Origin: Isoptericola sp. BMS4
GTDB lineage: Bacteria; Actinomycetota; Actinomycetes; Actinomycetales; Cellulomonadaceae
Length of the DNA stretch: 64,000 bases
Direction: 5' to 3'
NCBI RefSeq assembly: GCF_011634835.1
Contig: NZ_SIRP01000001.1
Span: forward strand, 1,252,116 to 1,316,115
Of the stretch, positions 1 through 9,407 are shown one piece after another. Both the position numbers and the translations under genes were made by a program. How positions within the stretch are numbered: the first letter of the stretch is position 1; each line of letters opens with the position of its first letter. The notes beneath the pieces are model-generated. The model made no database searches and was not told the origin of the DNA. It saw only the letters and a list, made by a program, of their open reading frames with translations.

Positions 1-1007
1 TCAAGATCGGCGCCGCCCCGTTCCACACGTGGACGCCGGACGTGTACCAGGGCGCGCCCACCCCGGTCACCGGGTTCATGGCGGCCTGCACCAAGGCCGC
101 TGCGGTCGGCGCGCTGGTGCGGGTGCTGTTCACCCTCGCGAACGGCTTCGACCCCGCGCTGCGGCACGACGTCGAGGTGGCGCTGTGGTCGGTCGCGATC
201 CTCACCATGCTGGTCGGGACCGTCGCCGGCGCCGTGCAGACGGACGTCAAGCGCCTCCTGGGGTACTCCTCCATCGCGCACGCCGGGTTCCTGCTCGTCG
301 GCGTGGTCGGGTTCGGCGAGCGCGGGTCCGCCGCGGTGCTGTTCTACCTGCTCGCGTACGGGCTGGCGACGATCGGCGCTTTCGCGGTCGTCACCCTGGT
401 CCGCGAGCGGACGGTGACCGCGGGTGAGCGGCCGGGCGACGGGCCGGTGCCGGACGACGGCGTCGTGCTGGGCGAGGCGACGCGCCTCGCGCAGTGGGCG
501 GGGCTGGGGCGCCGCGCGCCCTGGCTCGTCGCGGCGTTCTCCCTCTTCCTGCTGTCCATGGCGGGCATCCCGCTCACCGCCGGGTTCCTCGCCAAGTTCG
601 GGGTGTTCTCCGCGGCGGTCGACGCGGGCGCGTGGCCGCTCGCGCTGCTGGGCGTCCTGGCCTCGGCGGTGTCCGTGTTCTTCTACGTGCGCGTCATCGT
701 GCTGACGGTGCTCACCCCGCCGGCCGACGCGGACGACGGCGCCGCCACGCCGGCAGGCACCGAGGTCTCGGGCGCGGGCGGGACCGCTCGCACGGACGTG
801 GCCCCGAGCGGTACGGGCGGTCCGGGCGGCACCGCGACGGAGGCGCCGGCCCGCGCGGCGGCGACGCGCACCGTGGTGACGGTCGTCGGGTCGCGGGGCC
901 CCGCCGCGGTCGCGATCGCGCTGTGCGCGGCCGGCGTGCTGCTCCTGGGTCTGTTCCCGGCGGGGATGCTGGACCTGGCGCAGCAGGCGGCCCAGTTTCG
1001 CCCGTGA
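1..1007 (+). CDS. nuoN: NADH-quinone oxidoreductase subunit N, C-terminal part
   Basis: This is a membrane subunit of respiratory complex I, one of the antiporter-like proton channels. The frame is open from base 3, so the 5' part lies outside the window and 334 residues are visible. They begin in the conserved loop containing FHTWTPDVYQGAP, followed by several hydrophobic helices (for example VAFSLFLLSMAGIPLTAGF-like segments around 530-590). A Gly/Ala/Thr-rich linker of about 45 residues (roughly 720-870) precedes the last helix. The family usually has a shorter loop there, so this looks like a lineage-specific insertion. NuoN is normally the last gene of the nuo operon, and a polyprenyl synthase follows, as in many actinobacteria. 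The assignment rests on the conserved loop and hydrophobic pattern. Confidence 0.93.
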   Translation, partial: KIGAAPFHTWTPDVYQGAPTPVTGFMAACTKAAAVGALVRVLFTLANGFDPALRHDVEVALWSVAILTMLVGTVAGAVQTDVKRLLGYSSIAHAGFLLVGVVGFGERGSAAVLFYLLAYGLATIGAFAVVTLVRERTVTAGERPGDGPVPDDGVVLGEATRLAQWAGLGRRAPWLVAAFSLFLLSMAGIPLTAGFLAKFGVFSAAVDAGAWPLALLGVLASAVSVFFYVRVIVLTVLTPPADADDGAATPAGTEVSGAGGTARTDVAPSGTGGPGGTATEAPARAAATRTVVTVVGSRGPAAVAIALCAAGVLLLGLFPAGMLDLAQQAAQFRP

Positions 1008-1099
1008 CGCCTCCCCGCCCCGCCCGGCGTGACCGACGTGACGCGCGCGGGCGGGCTCTCGGTTCAGTGTTCCCGGGCGCGGGCGGATAGGTTCGGACC

Positions 1100-2158
1100 G
1101 TGACACGTGCACCTTCCGCGCCGGCCCCGGGACCGGGGTCCTCGCCGCACTCGCCGCTGCCGACGGCGTTCCCCCTGCCCGACCCCGCGCTGGCCGACCG
1201 GCTGTCGGAGCGCCTGGCGAGGGTCGACGCGGCGCTCGCCGAGGCCGTGGCCTCGGCGGACGCGCTCGCCGACGACGCGGGGCGCCACCTGGTCACGGCC
1301 GGGGGCAAGCGGTTCCGCCCCTTGCTGACGCTGCTCGCCGGCGAGCTGGGCGACGGGACGCGGCCCGAGCTGGTCGACGCCGCCGTGGTCGTCGAGCTCA
1401 CGCAGGTCGCCTCGCTCTACCACGACGACGTCATGGACTCCGCGCCGGTGCGCCGCGGCGCGCCCGCCGTGCACACGGTCTGGGGCAACTCGGTCGCGAT
1501 CCTCGTGGGCGACCTGCTGTTCTCGCGCGCCTCCGCGCTGGTGGCGGGGCTCGGGCCGGAGGCCGTGGTGCTGCAGTCGCGCACGTTCGAGCGCATGTGC
1601 CTGGGCCAGCTGCACGAGACCCTCGGGCCTCGCGACGGCGAGGACCCGGTCGCGCACTACCTGCAGGTGCTGAGCGACAAGACGGCGTCCCTCCTGGCCA
1701 CCTCCGCGCAGCTGGGCGCGATGTTCGGTGGTTGCGACGACACGGTGGTCGGGGCCGTGGCCGCGTACGGCGAGAAGGTCGGCGTGGCGTTCCAGCTCGC
1801 GGACGACGTGCTCGACATCGCCTCGACCGGCGACGAGTCCGGCAAGACGCCCGGCACCGACCTGCGCGAGCACGTGCCGACGATGCCGGTGCTGCTGCTG
1901 CGCCAGCGTGTCGCGCGCGGCGAGGGCACCGCCGAGGACGCCGCCCTGCTGGCGCGGCTCGACGCCGACCTGTCGGACGACGCCACGCTCGCCGCGGCCG
2001 TGGCCGACCTGCGCTCCCACGACGCCCTCGCGGCGACCCGCGAGCTGGCGGTCCGGTGGGCGCGCGAGGCTGCCGCCGAGCTGGAGCCGCTGCCGGACGG
2101 GCCGGTCAAGCAGGCGCTGGCGGACCTCGCGACGGCGCTCGCCGACCGCGCGGCCTGA
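1100..2158 (+). CDS. Long-chain polyprenyl diphosphate synthase
   Basis: This is a trans-isoprenyl diphosphate synthase of 352 residues, of the usual family length. It condenses isopentenyl diphosphate units to make the menaquinone side chain or a related polyprenyl chain. The first Asp-rich motif is HDDVMD (Asp109 to Asp113) followed by RRGAPAVH. The second is ADDVLD (Asp235 to Asp239). A GKRFRP block (GGKRFRPLL) near residue 72 binds pyrophosphate. The GTG start was chosen because it gives the normal N-terminus, though a few residues either way are possible. Its place directly after nuoN fits quinone supply to the respiratory chain. Chain length cannot be read safely from the sequence. Confidence 0.93.
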   Translation: MTRAPSAPAPGPGSSPHSPLPTAFPLPDPALADRLSERLARVDAALAEAVASADALADDAGRHLVTAGGKRFRPLLTLLAGELGDGTRPELVDAAVVVELTQVASLYHDDVMDSAPVRRGAPAVHTVWGNSVAILVGDLLFSRASALVAGLGPEAVVLQSRTFERMCLGQLHETLGPRDGEDPVAHYLQVLSDKTASLLATSAQLGAMFGGCDDTVVGAVAAYGEKVGVAFQLADDVLDIASTGDESGKTPGTDLREHVPTMPVLLLRQRVARGEGTAEDAALLARLDADLSDDATLAAAVADLRSHDALAATRELAVRWAREAAAELEPLPDGPVKQALADLATALADRAA

Positions 2159-2181
2159 GGGCCGCAAGCCCGATTCCGCGC

Positions 2182-2205
2182 GGCATGGGGAGTCCTCCCC
2201 ATGCC
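2182..2205. promoter_or_regulatory. Palindromic operator candidate, copy 1
   Basis: An 11-bp perfect inverted repeat with a 2-nt centre holds the core ATGGGGA-N4-TCCCCAT (N4 is GTCC). It lies about 140 nt upstream of the large surface-protein gene, between it and the polyprenyl synthase. The same core occurs at 24450-24467 and 31524-31541. No T-run follows, so a regulatory site is more likely than a terminator. Confidence 0.6.
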
Positions 2206-2342
2206 CGGGGGCCGAGATCGGCTGTTGCTCGGGGACGAGATCTGGCAATCTTGCACCCGGCCGGATCTCGCGGCGCGTCGTCGACGACGGACGCGGCACC
2301 GCCGGGGTCGGCGCCGATCGACATCATTCTCAGGGGGAGCCG

Positions 2343-5300
2343 TTGGGCCTGTTCACTCGCGTGCGCGCTGACCGACGCACGGCCGTCTCGACGACGGTCG
2401 TGATCGCGCTGTCCGCCGGGATCGCGGTCGCGGCAGCCCTCTACGACGGCGAGGCCACGGCCGACGTCGACCTCGACGACTCGGGGGTGTGGGTCACCAA
2501 GGAGTCGGGCGGGCTCGTGGGCCGCTTCAACACGGAGGCGCAGGCGCTCGACGGCACCCTGCTCGCGGGGAGCCAGTCCTTCGACGTGGACCAGCAGGCG
2601 AGCGACGTGCTGGTGTCGGACGCCGGCTCCGGTTCGGCGAGCGTCGTCGACGTGGCCCGGCTCAAGTTCGCCTCGACGACGAAGCTCCCGCCGAACGCCA
2701 GGACGTCCATGGGCGGCGACCGCGTCGCGGTGGTGGACGGTGAGACGGGGGCGCTCTGGGTGACGCCGGTCGACAGGCTGGCGTCGCTGGACACCGAGGA
2801 GGTCGACCCCACCGCGACGCTCGACGGCTCGGCGCAGGTCGTCGTCTCCGAGTCGGGCATCACCTACGCCGTCGTGCCCGCGCGGGACGTGCTGTGGACC
2901 GTCGAGCCGGGCAAGGAGCCCACCACGACCACGCTCGACATGCTCGACGGCGGGGACGACGTGGCGCTCACGACCGTGGGCGACGACGTCGTGGTCCTGG
3001 ACCGCAGCACGGGCGAGCTCCGGCTCCCCGGCGGCGAGACGGTGGACGTCATGGACGCCCAGGGCGCGCAGCTGCAGCTCCCTGGCGAGAGCTCCGACTC
3101 CGTGGCCTACGCGACGTCGTCGTCGCTGGTGCTGCAGCCGCTGGGTGGCGGCACCGCCACGCGGCGGCAGGCGTCCGGCTCGCCGGCGTCGCCGGTCCAG
3201 CTGGGCGGCTGTCTCTACGGCGCCTGGTCCGGCAGCGGGCAGATCGTCCGCGACTGCGAGGGCACGGACCGCGACGTCGACCGCGCCCTGGAGGGCCTGT
3301 CCCAGAGCTCCGTGCTGCAGTACCGCGTCAACCGCAACAACGTGGTGCTCAACGACCTGTCCGCCGGCACCCTGTGGATGGCGCTGGAGGAGTACGAGAA
3401 GGTCGACGACTGGGACATCAAGCTGCCGGAGCAGGCGGAGGGCTCCGACGAGGACGCCGAGGACGCCAAGCCCGAGCTGGTCGACCAGACGGTCGTCGAC
3501 CGCAAGAAGCAGGACCCGCCCAAGGCGGAGGACGACGACTACGGCGTGCGGCCCGGCCGGGCGACGGTGCTCGACGTGCTGGCGAATGACCTCGACCCGG
3601 ACGGCGACGTCATCACGGCCGAGCTGGTGGGTGACCAGCCGGACGGGTTCCGGGTCGAGCGCGTGCTCGGCGGCAAGGCGCTGCAGGCGGTCGTGCCCGA
3701 GGACGCGTCGGGCCAGGAGAGCTTCACCTACGAGGTGAGCGACGGGCGCGGCGGCACCGACCAGGCCAGCGTCTCCGTCAGGGTGGTGCCCGAGGACGAG
3801 AACAAGGCGCCGGAGCAGACGGGTGAGCCGGTGCTGCGGGTGGAGCGGGGCAAGTCCGCGAGCATCAAGGTGCTGCCCTTCTTCCGCGACCCCGACGGCG
3901 ACGACGTGTACCTCGCGGCCGCGGAGTCCACCGTGCAGGGTGACGAGGTCCGGTCGTACCCCGACGGGACGGTGGAGTTCCGCGACAACGGGACCGCGAC
4001 GGGCCGCAAGAAGGTCACCGTGACGGTCGGCGACCGGCGCGACGGCACGGTTGAGGGGACGCTCTGGGTGGACGTGCTCGGCGACAGCAACGAGGCCCCC
4101 GTGGCGGTGGGGGACCACGTGGTCGTCACGGCGGGCCAGCCGGTCACGGTCGAGCCGCTGAAGAACGACTCCGACCCGAACGGCGACGAGCTCCGGCTCG
4201 CCAAGGTGAACAACGCCGCGCCGGCGGAGATCACCCCGAACTACGACGCGGGCACCTTCACGTTCCTCGCGCAGGAGCCGAAGTCCTACGACGTGCTCTA
4301 CCAGGTGAGCGACGGGCCGAACGCGACGACGGGCGTGGTCCGGGTCGACGTCCGGGCCCCGGACGACGCCTCCGGCGCGCCGATCGTCGTCTCCGACACG
4401 GCGATGCTGCCTGCGGGCGGGTCGACGCTGGTGGACGTGCTCGCGAACGACACCGACCCGGCGGGCGGCGTGCTCGTGGTGCAGTCGGTGGAGGTCCCCG
4501 ACGACGCCGGGGTGTCCGTAGCTGTCCTCGACCACCAGATCCTGCGCATCAGCGAGACGCGGCGGATCCCGGACTCGGTCGTGCTCAAGTACACGGTCTC
4601 CAACGGCAACGACATCTCCACGGGCGAGATCCGCGTGCTGCCCGTCCCGCCGCCGCAGCGGCTCCAGCCGCCGAACGCCGCCCCGGACGAGGTGACCGTG
4701 CGGGTCGGGGACTACGTCAACATCCCCGTCCTGGAGAACGACTCCCATCCCGACGGGCTCGAGCTGACGCTCGGCGAGAAGCTCGAGCAGGACGTGGACC
4801 CCGCCATGGGCGAGGCGTTCTTCTCCGAGGACGTGCTCCGGTTCCGCGCCGGCTCGGAGCCGGGCACCGCCTACGCGATCTACACGGTCCACGACCCGAA
4901 CGGTCAGGAGGACTCGGCCCAGGTCACGATCCACGTCCGAGGCGGCGAGGAGAACACGGCCCCCGTGCCGCGGGACGTGGAGGCCCGCGTGCTCGCCGGC
5001 GGGACGACGCGCATCCCCGTACCGCTGGACGGCATCGACCCCGACGGCGACTCCGTGCAGCTCACCGGGCTGGCCACCGGGCCGAGCCAGGGCAAGGCCG
5101 AGGTCGTGGACGGCTTCGTCGACTACCGGGCCAGCGAGGACGCGTCCGGCGCGGACTCGTTCCGCTACTCGGTGCAGGACGCCCGCGGCGAGATCGCCAC
5201 CGGGGTGATCCGGGTCGGGATCGCCCGTCCGCCGGAGACGAACCAGCCGCCGGTGGCGGAGGACGACGAGGTCACGGTGCGTCCCGACCGCCGGGTCGCG

Positions 5301-8300
5301 GTCCCCGCGCTGGAGAACGACTCGGACCCGGACGGCGACCGGATCGGCCTCGTGCCCGGCGCGATCGAGGGTGGCGAGGACCTGTCGGCGGAGGTCTCGG
5401 GTGAGCGCGTCGTGGTGCGCACCCCGGGCGCCGAGGGCACGTCGACGTTCTTCTACGCGATCGAGGACACGTACGCCGCCCGCGCGTCGGCGTCCGTGAG
5501 CGTCACGGTGGCGAAGGACGCGCCGCTGCAGCCCCCGGTGGCGCGCGACGACTCCGTGGTGGTGGCGGACATCCTCGGCCAGACGTCGGTCACGGTCCCC
5601 GTGCTCGACAACGACGAGGACCCTGACGGCGCGGCGGACGACCTCACGGTGGAGACGTCCGCGGAGTCGGCGACGGTGAGCCCCGAGGGCGAGATCGAGG
5701 TCGCGCTGACCGAGGACCGCCAGGTCATCACCTACACGGTCACCGACGTCGACGGCCTGACCGCGAAGGCGTTCCTCGTCGTGCCCGGGCAGGCGTCGAC
5801 CCAGCCGATCCTCAAGCCGGGCCAGGCCCCGCTCGAGGTGAAGTCGGGCGAGTCGCTCGACATCGACATCGCCGACCACGTGCTCGTCGTGGAGGGGCGC
5901 AGCCCGCGCCTCACGACGGCCGACCAGGTGAAGGCCCTCGAGGGCGAGGCCGACGTGACCGGCAAGACCACCATGACCTACACCCCCGAGGGCGAGTACG
6001 TCGGTCCGGCGTCGGTGACGTTCGAGGTGACCGACGGCGACGGTCCCGACGACCCGGACGGCCACACGGCCGTGCTGACGCTGCCGATCACGGTGGTCCC
6101 CCCGGACAACCTGCCGCCTGAGCCGGGCTCGCCGTCCGGGCAGGTCGCGGCGGGCGAGGAGAGCGCCGTCGACCTGGGCCGCTTCGCGACGGACCCGGAC
6201 GGGGACGACCTGCGCTTCGAGCTCGGCGGCCTGCCCGAGGGGCTCGGCGCGACGCTGTCGGGCTCGCGGGTGACTCTCGAGGCCGACCCCACCGTGCCCA
6301 AGGGCACCACGCTCACGGTCCCGTACACGGTGACCGACGACGAGCACCCGCCGGTGGACGGCGAGATCACCGTCGAGGTCGTCGCCTCCACGCGGCCGCT
6401 GGCCCGCGCCGTCGAGGACGTCGTCGACGACGCGCACCAGGGCGAGCCGGTGTCGGTGCCCGTGCTGGCCAACGACTCCAACCCGTTCGAGGACCGGGGG
6501 CCGCTCGAGCTCGTGGGCGACCCCATCGTCGACACCGGTGTGGGGACCACGACGGTGGACGGCGACCAGGTGGTCGTCACGCCGCAGGAGGACTTCGTGG
6601 GCACGATGGTGGTGCGCTACACGGTGCAGGACGCGACGCAGGACTCGGACCGGAATGTCGAGGGCCGGGTCACGCTCAACGTGCTCGGTGCGCCCGAGGC
6701 GCCGACCACACCGCAGATCGAGGAGGTTCGCTCGGAGACGGTCGTGCTGTCCTGGACCCCGCCGGAGAACAACGGCTCCGAGATCACGGGCTACACCGTC
6801 ACGTCGGACCAGGGCGACACCTTCGCCTGCAAGACGACGACGTGCACCCTCGACGGCCTGACGAACGACGTCACCTACACGTTCACCGTCGTGGCGGAGA
6901 ACGCCGTGGGCGAGTCGGAGGAGTCGCCGGCCTCCGCCGAGGCCCGGCCCGACGAGAAGCCGGACCCGCCGGCGGCCCCGCAGCTCGAGTTCGGCGACGA
7001 GTCGCTGGTCGTGACGTGGCAGAACGCCACCTACGACGACCGGTCGGCGATCGAGTCGGTGAACCTGGAGATCTCCCCGGCGCCCGCGAACGGCGAGACG
7101 CAGAAGGTCGGGGTCACCGGCGAGCGGATCGTCTGGGAGGGCCTGACCAATGGCACCGCCTACAAGGTGCGGGTGCAGGCGGTCAATAAGGCGCCGGACC
7201 CGTCGGACTGGGGCGCGTGGTCCACCACGATGGTCCCGGCCGGGCCGCCGGCCGCGCCGGCCGCGCCGTCGGCCTCCCGCGTGGACACGCCGCTCGGCGG
7301 CCAGGTGCACGTCACGTGGAACGCCCCGGACGCCAACGGCGACCCGGTGAAGACCTACCACGTCGGCGTGTTCCGGGACGGCGAGCGTGTGGCCACCGAG
7401 ACCAGCTCGACCACGTCGATCGACCTGGAGGGCCTGGACACCAAGGCGAGCTACTCGTTCACCGTCGTGGCCGAGAACAAGGCCGGCAAGGGCGACGCGA
7501 GCCCGCGGTCGAACGAGGTCACCCCGTACGGTCGGCCGACCGTCCCGGGCACGCCGTCGGCGAGCGTCGGGACGGGCATGAGCGGCCAGGCGGACGTGTC
7601 CTGGGGCGCGTCCGACGACAACGGCGACGCCGTGACCTACACGGTGGAGACGGACCAGGGCGGCAGCCGGGACACGACGGCCACGTCCCTGACGTACTCG
7701 GGGCTGTCGAACGGCACCAACTACCGGTTCCGGGTCCGCGCCTGCAACGCGGCCGGCTGCTCGGACTGGACTCCGTACTCCAATCAGGTGAAGCCGTTCG
7801 GGCCGGTCCCGACGCCGACCGTCACGGCCAAGGGCGGCGATCAGAAGGTGTCCTTCACCTGGTCGACATCCACGAACGGGCGCAGCATCTCCGTCAAGGT
7901 CTCAGGGGCGTTCTCCAGCACCGCCAAGAGCGGGAGCAAGACGGTGAACGCCGGATACTCGGACACCAAGAAGATCTGCGTGACCGCGACGGACACGGAG
8001 GGGCAGTCCGCGCAGAAGTGTGCGAGCGCGAAGTCGGACCCGAAGCCTCAGCCGACGGTCACCATCAGCAAGGGTGCGCCCGAGGACGGCAGCGACCCGT
8101 ACGGGGACTGCACGCACTCGTCGTGCCGGTACATCAACCTCACGATCCGCAACGCGGACCCGAACCAGAGCTTCAGCTACGAGTGCATGGCCAGCACCGG
8201 GCAGTTCTCCACCTCGGGCACGGTCTGGCACTCACCGGTCGAGCAGACGCGGACCGACGGCTCGGGCAACGCAGGGCCGCGCGACCTGTACTGCTACTAC

Positions 8301-8366
8301 GGCAACCCGGGCAAGCAGGTGTGGGTCACCACGCCGTGGGGCAAGAGCAACACCATCACCTGGTAG
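2343..8366 (+). CDS. Giant membrane-anchored surface protein with Ig/cadherin-like and FN3 repeats
   Basis: The protein has 2007 residues and starts at TTG, chosen because CAGGGGGAG lies just upstream and the next residues form a basic N-terminus plus one membrane helix (about 14-34). The frame is open further upstream but only as a shadow of the synthase gene. Residues 40-390 resemble a beta-rich, propeller-like region. From about 397 to 1440 there are roughly ten Ig/cadherin-like repeats, each marked by variants of LxNDxDPDGD, probably calcium-binding. Four to five fibronectin III domains follow (about 1449-1900), and the last 100 residues contain several Cys. There is no sortase motif, so it is anchored by the N-terminal helix with the rest outside. 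It heads the MoxR/kinase/FtsK array. Its function is unknown; adhesion, a wall-spanning scaffold or part of the secretion machine are options. Confidence 0.85.
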   Translation: MGLFTRVRADRRTAVSTTVVIALSAGIAVAAALYDGEATADVDLDDSGVWVTKESGGLVGRFNTEAQALDGTLLAGSQSFDVDQQASDVLVSDAGSGSASVVDVARLKFASTTKLPPNARTSMGGDRVAVVDGETGALWVTPVDRLASLDTEEVDPTATLDGSAQVVVSESGITYAVVPARDVLWTVEPGKEPTTTTLDMLDGGDDVALTTVGDDVVVLDRSTGELRLPGGETVDVMDAQGAQLQLPGESSDSVAYATSSSLVLQPLGGGTATRRQASGSPASPVQLGGCLYGAWSGSGQIVRDCEGTDRDVDRALEGLSQSSVLQYRVNRNNVVLNDLSAGTLWMALEEYEKVDDWDIKLPEQAEGSDEDAEDAKPELVDQTVVDRKKQDPPKAEDDDYGVRPGRATVLDVLANDLDPDGDVITAELVGDQPDGFRVERVLGGKALQAVVPEDASGQESFTYEVSDGRGGTDQASVSVRVVPEDENKAPEQTGEPVLRVERGKSASIKVLPFFRDPDGDDVYLAAAESTVQGDEVRSYPDGTVEFRDNGTATGRKKVTVTVGDRRDGTVEGTLWVDVLGDSNEAPVAVGDHVVVTAGQPVTVEPLKNDSDPNGDELRLAKVNNAAPAEITPNYDAGTFTFLAQEPKSYDVLYQVSDGPNATTGVVRVDVRAPDDASGAPIVVSDTAMLPAGGSTLVDVLANDTDPAGGVLVVQSVEVPDDAGVSVAVLDHQILRISETRRIPDSVVLKYTVSNGNDISTGEIRVLPVPPPQRLQPPNAAPDEVTVRVGDYVNIPVLENDSHPDGLELTLGEKLEQDVDPAMGEAFFSEDVLRFRAGSEPGTAYAIYTVHDPNGQEDSAQVTIHVRGGEENTAPVPRDVEARVLAGGTTRIPVPLDGIDPDGDSVQLTGLATGPSQGKAEVVDGFVDYRASEDASGADSFRYSVQDARGEIATGVIRVGIARPPETNQPPVAEDDEVTVRPDRRVAVPALENDSDPDGDRIGLVPGAIEGGEDLSAEVSGERVVVRTPGAEGTSTFFYAIEDTYAARASASVSVTVAKDAPLQPPVARDDSVVVADILGQTSVTVPVLDNDEDPDGAADDLTVETSAESATVSPEGEIEVALTEDRQVITYTVTDVDGLTAKAFLVVPGQASTQPILKPGQAPLEVKSGESLDIDIADHVLVVEGRSPRLTTADQVKALEGEADVTGKTTMTYTPEGEYVGPASVTFEVTDGDGPDDPDGHTAVLTLPITVVPPDNLPPEPGSPSGQVAAGEESAVDLGRFATDPDGDDLRFELGGLPEGLGATLSGSRVTLEADPTVPKGTTLTVPYTVTDDEHPPVDGEITVEVVASTRPLARAVEDVVDDAHQGEPVSVPVLANDSNPFEDRGPLELVGDPIVDTGVGTTTVDGDQVVVTPQEDFVGTMVVRYTVQDATQDSDRNVEGRVTLNVLGAPEAPTTPQIEEVRSETVVLSWTPPENNGSEITGYTVTSDQGDTFACKTTTCTLDGLTNDVTYTFTVVAENAVGESEESPASAEARPDEKPDPPAAPQLEFGDESLVVTWQNATYDDRSAIESVNLEISPAPANGETQKVGVTGERIVWEGLTNGTAYKVRVQAVNKAPDPSDWGAWSTTMVPAGPPAAPAAPSASRVDTPLGGQVHVTWNAPDANGDPVKTYHVGVFRDGERVATETSSTTSIDLEGLDTKASYSFTVVAENKAGKGDASPRSNEVTPYGRPTVPGTPSASVGTGMSGQADVSWGASDDNGDAVTYTVETDQGGSRDTTATSLTYSGLSNGTNYRFRVRACNAAGCSDWTPYSNQVKPFGPVPTPTVTAKGGDQKVSFTWSTSTNGRSISVKVSGAFSSTAKSGSKTVNAGYSDTKKICVTATDTEGQSAQKCASAKSDPKPQPTVTISKGAPEDGSDPYGDCTHSSCRYINLTIRNADPNQSFSYECMASTGQFSTSGTVWHSPVEQTRTDGSGNAGPRDLYCYYGNPGKQVWVTTPWGKSNTITW

Positions 8367-8421
8367 GCACCGCGCCGACGACGAGGGTGGCCACGGCGCC
8401 GCCGAGAGATAGGAACATCCA

Positions 8422-9396
8422 ATGAGCACCATGACCCCCGAGCAGGCGACCTGGTTCGCCCAGACGTTCGACCGGATCGTCAGCAACGTGGGCCAGGCCG
8501 TGCTGGGCAAGGAGGGGCAGATCCGCCTCGCCCTGACCTGCATGCTCGCCGAGGGCCACCTGCTGCTGGAGGACGCGCCGGGCACGGGCAAGACGATGCT
8601 GGCGCGGGCGATGGCGGCCAGCGTCCAGGGCACGAACAGCCGTATCCAGTTCACGCCGGACCTGCTGCCCTCGGACGTCACGGGCGTGACGATCTACGAC
8701 CAGAAGACGGCGCGGTTCGAGTTCCACGAGGGCCCGGTGTTCGCGAACATCGTCCTCGCGGACGAGATCAACCGTGCCTCGCCGAAGACGCAGTCCGCGC
8801 TCCTGGAGGTCATGGAGGAGGCGCGGGTGACCGTGGACGGCGTCACGCACTCCGTCGGTTCGCCGTTCATGGTCGTGGCCACCCAGAACCCGGTCGAGCA
8901 GGCGGGGACCTACCGCCTTCCCGAGGCGCAGCTCGACCGCTTCCTCATGAAGACGTCGATCGGCTACCCGGACCTCGCCTCGACGGTGGAGATCCTCGCG
9001 GGCTCCGCCGTCCGCGACCGCAGCGCGGCGCTGCAGCCGGTGATCACCGGGCAGGCCGTCGTCGAGATGGCCGGCCTCGCGGGCGCGGTGCACGCGGATC
9101 CCGCGGTGCTGGAGTACGTCTCCCGGCTCGCGGAGGAGTCCCGCTCCGCGGCCGACGTGCAGGTGGGCGTCTCCGTGCGCGGTGCCCTGGCGCTGGTGCG
9201 CTGCATGAAGGTCTGGGCCGCCGCGCACGGGCGCAACTACGTCCTGCCCGACGACGTCAAGGACCTGCTGCAGCCCGTGTGGGCGCACCGCCTCGTGCTC
9301 GACGCGGAGGCGGAGTTCGCGGGGGCCACCGCCCAGGGCGCCGTCGACCGCCTCCTGAGCGACGTCGCCGCGCCCCAGGAACGCCGCACCGCCTGA
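8422..9396 (+). CDS. MoxR-family AAA ATPase
   Basis: This is a cytoplasmic AAA+ ATPase of 324 residues that acts as a chaperone for assembly or activation of partner proteins. Walker A is APGTGKT with Lys57. Walker B is VLADEINRA, and the next residues SPKTQSALLEVMEE are typical of MoxR. A sensor 1-like stretch VVATQNPVEQAGTY and an arginine-rich lid follow. MoxR proteins usually sit beside DUF58 and transglutaminase-like membrane proteins, which are the next two genes here, so the three are likely one functional module. Its start ATG lies 56 nt after the surface-protein stop. The client protein is not known. Confidence 0.93.
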   Translation: MSTMTPEQATWFAQTFDRIVSNVGQAVLGKEGQIRLALTCMLAEGHLLLEDAPGTGKTMLARAMAASVQGTNSRIQFTPDLLPSDVTGVTIYDQKTARFEFHEGPVFANIVLADEINRASPKTQSALLEVMEEARVTVDGVTHSVGSPFMVVATQNPVEQAGTYRLPEAQLDRFLMKTSIGYPDLASTVEILAGSAVRDRSAALQPVITGQAVVEMAGLAGAVHADPAVLEYVSRLAEESRSAADVQVGVSVRGALALVRCMKVWAAAHGRNYVLPDDVKDLLQPVWAHRLVLDAEAEFAGATAQGAVDRLLSDVAAPQERRTA

Positions 9397-9407
9397 CCGG
9401 AGACCTC

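Noticed and set aside
1728..2342. Upstream extension of the giant surface-protein frame into the polyprenyl synthase gene
   Set aside because: The extension is Arg/Ser/Thr-rich shadow coding over a clear synthase. The TTG at 2343 has an RBS and a proper N-terminal membrane anchor.
3530..6680. CRISPR-like or DNA-level tandem repeat in the surface-protein gene
   Set aside because: The repeats are diverged protein domains of about 90-110 residues, with no conserved spaced DNA repeat.
2106..7361. Very long minus-strand open frame opposite the surface protein
   Set aside because: It is an antisense shadow typical of GC-rich DNA, with His/Arg/Val-rich composition and no motifs. The same applies to the long minus frame at 18825-24482.
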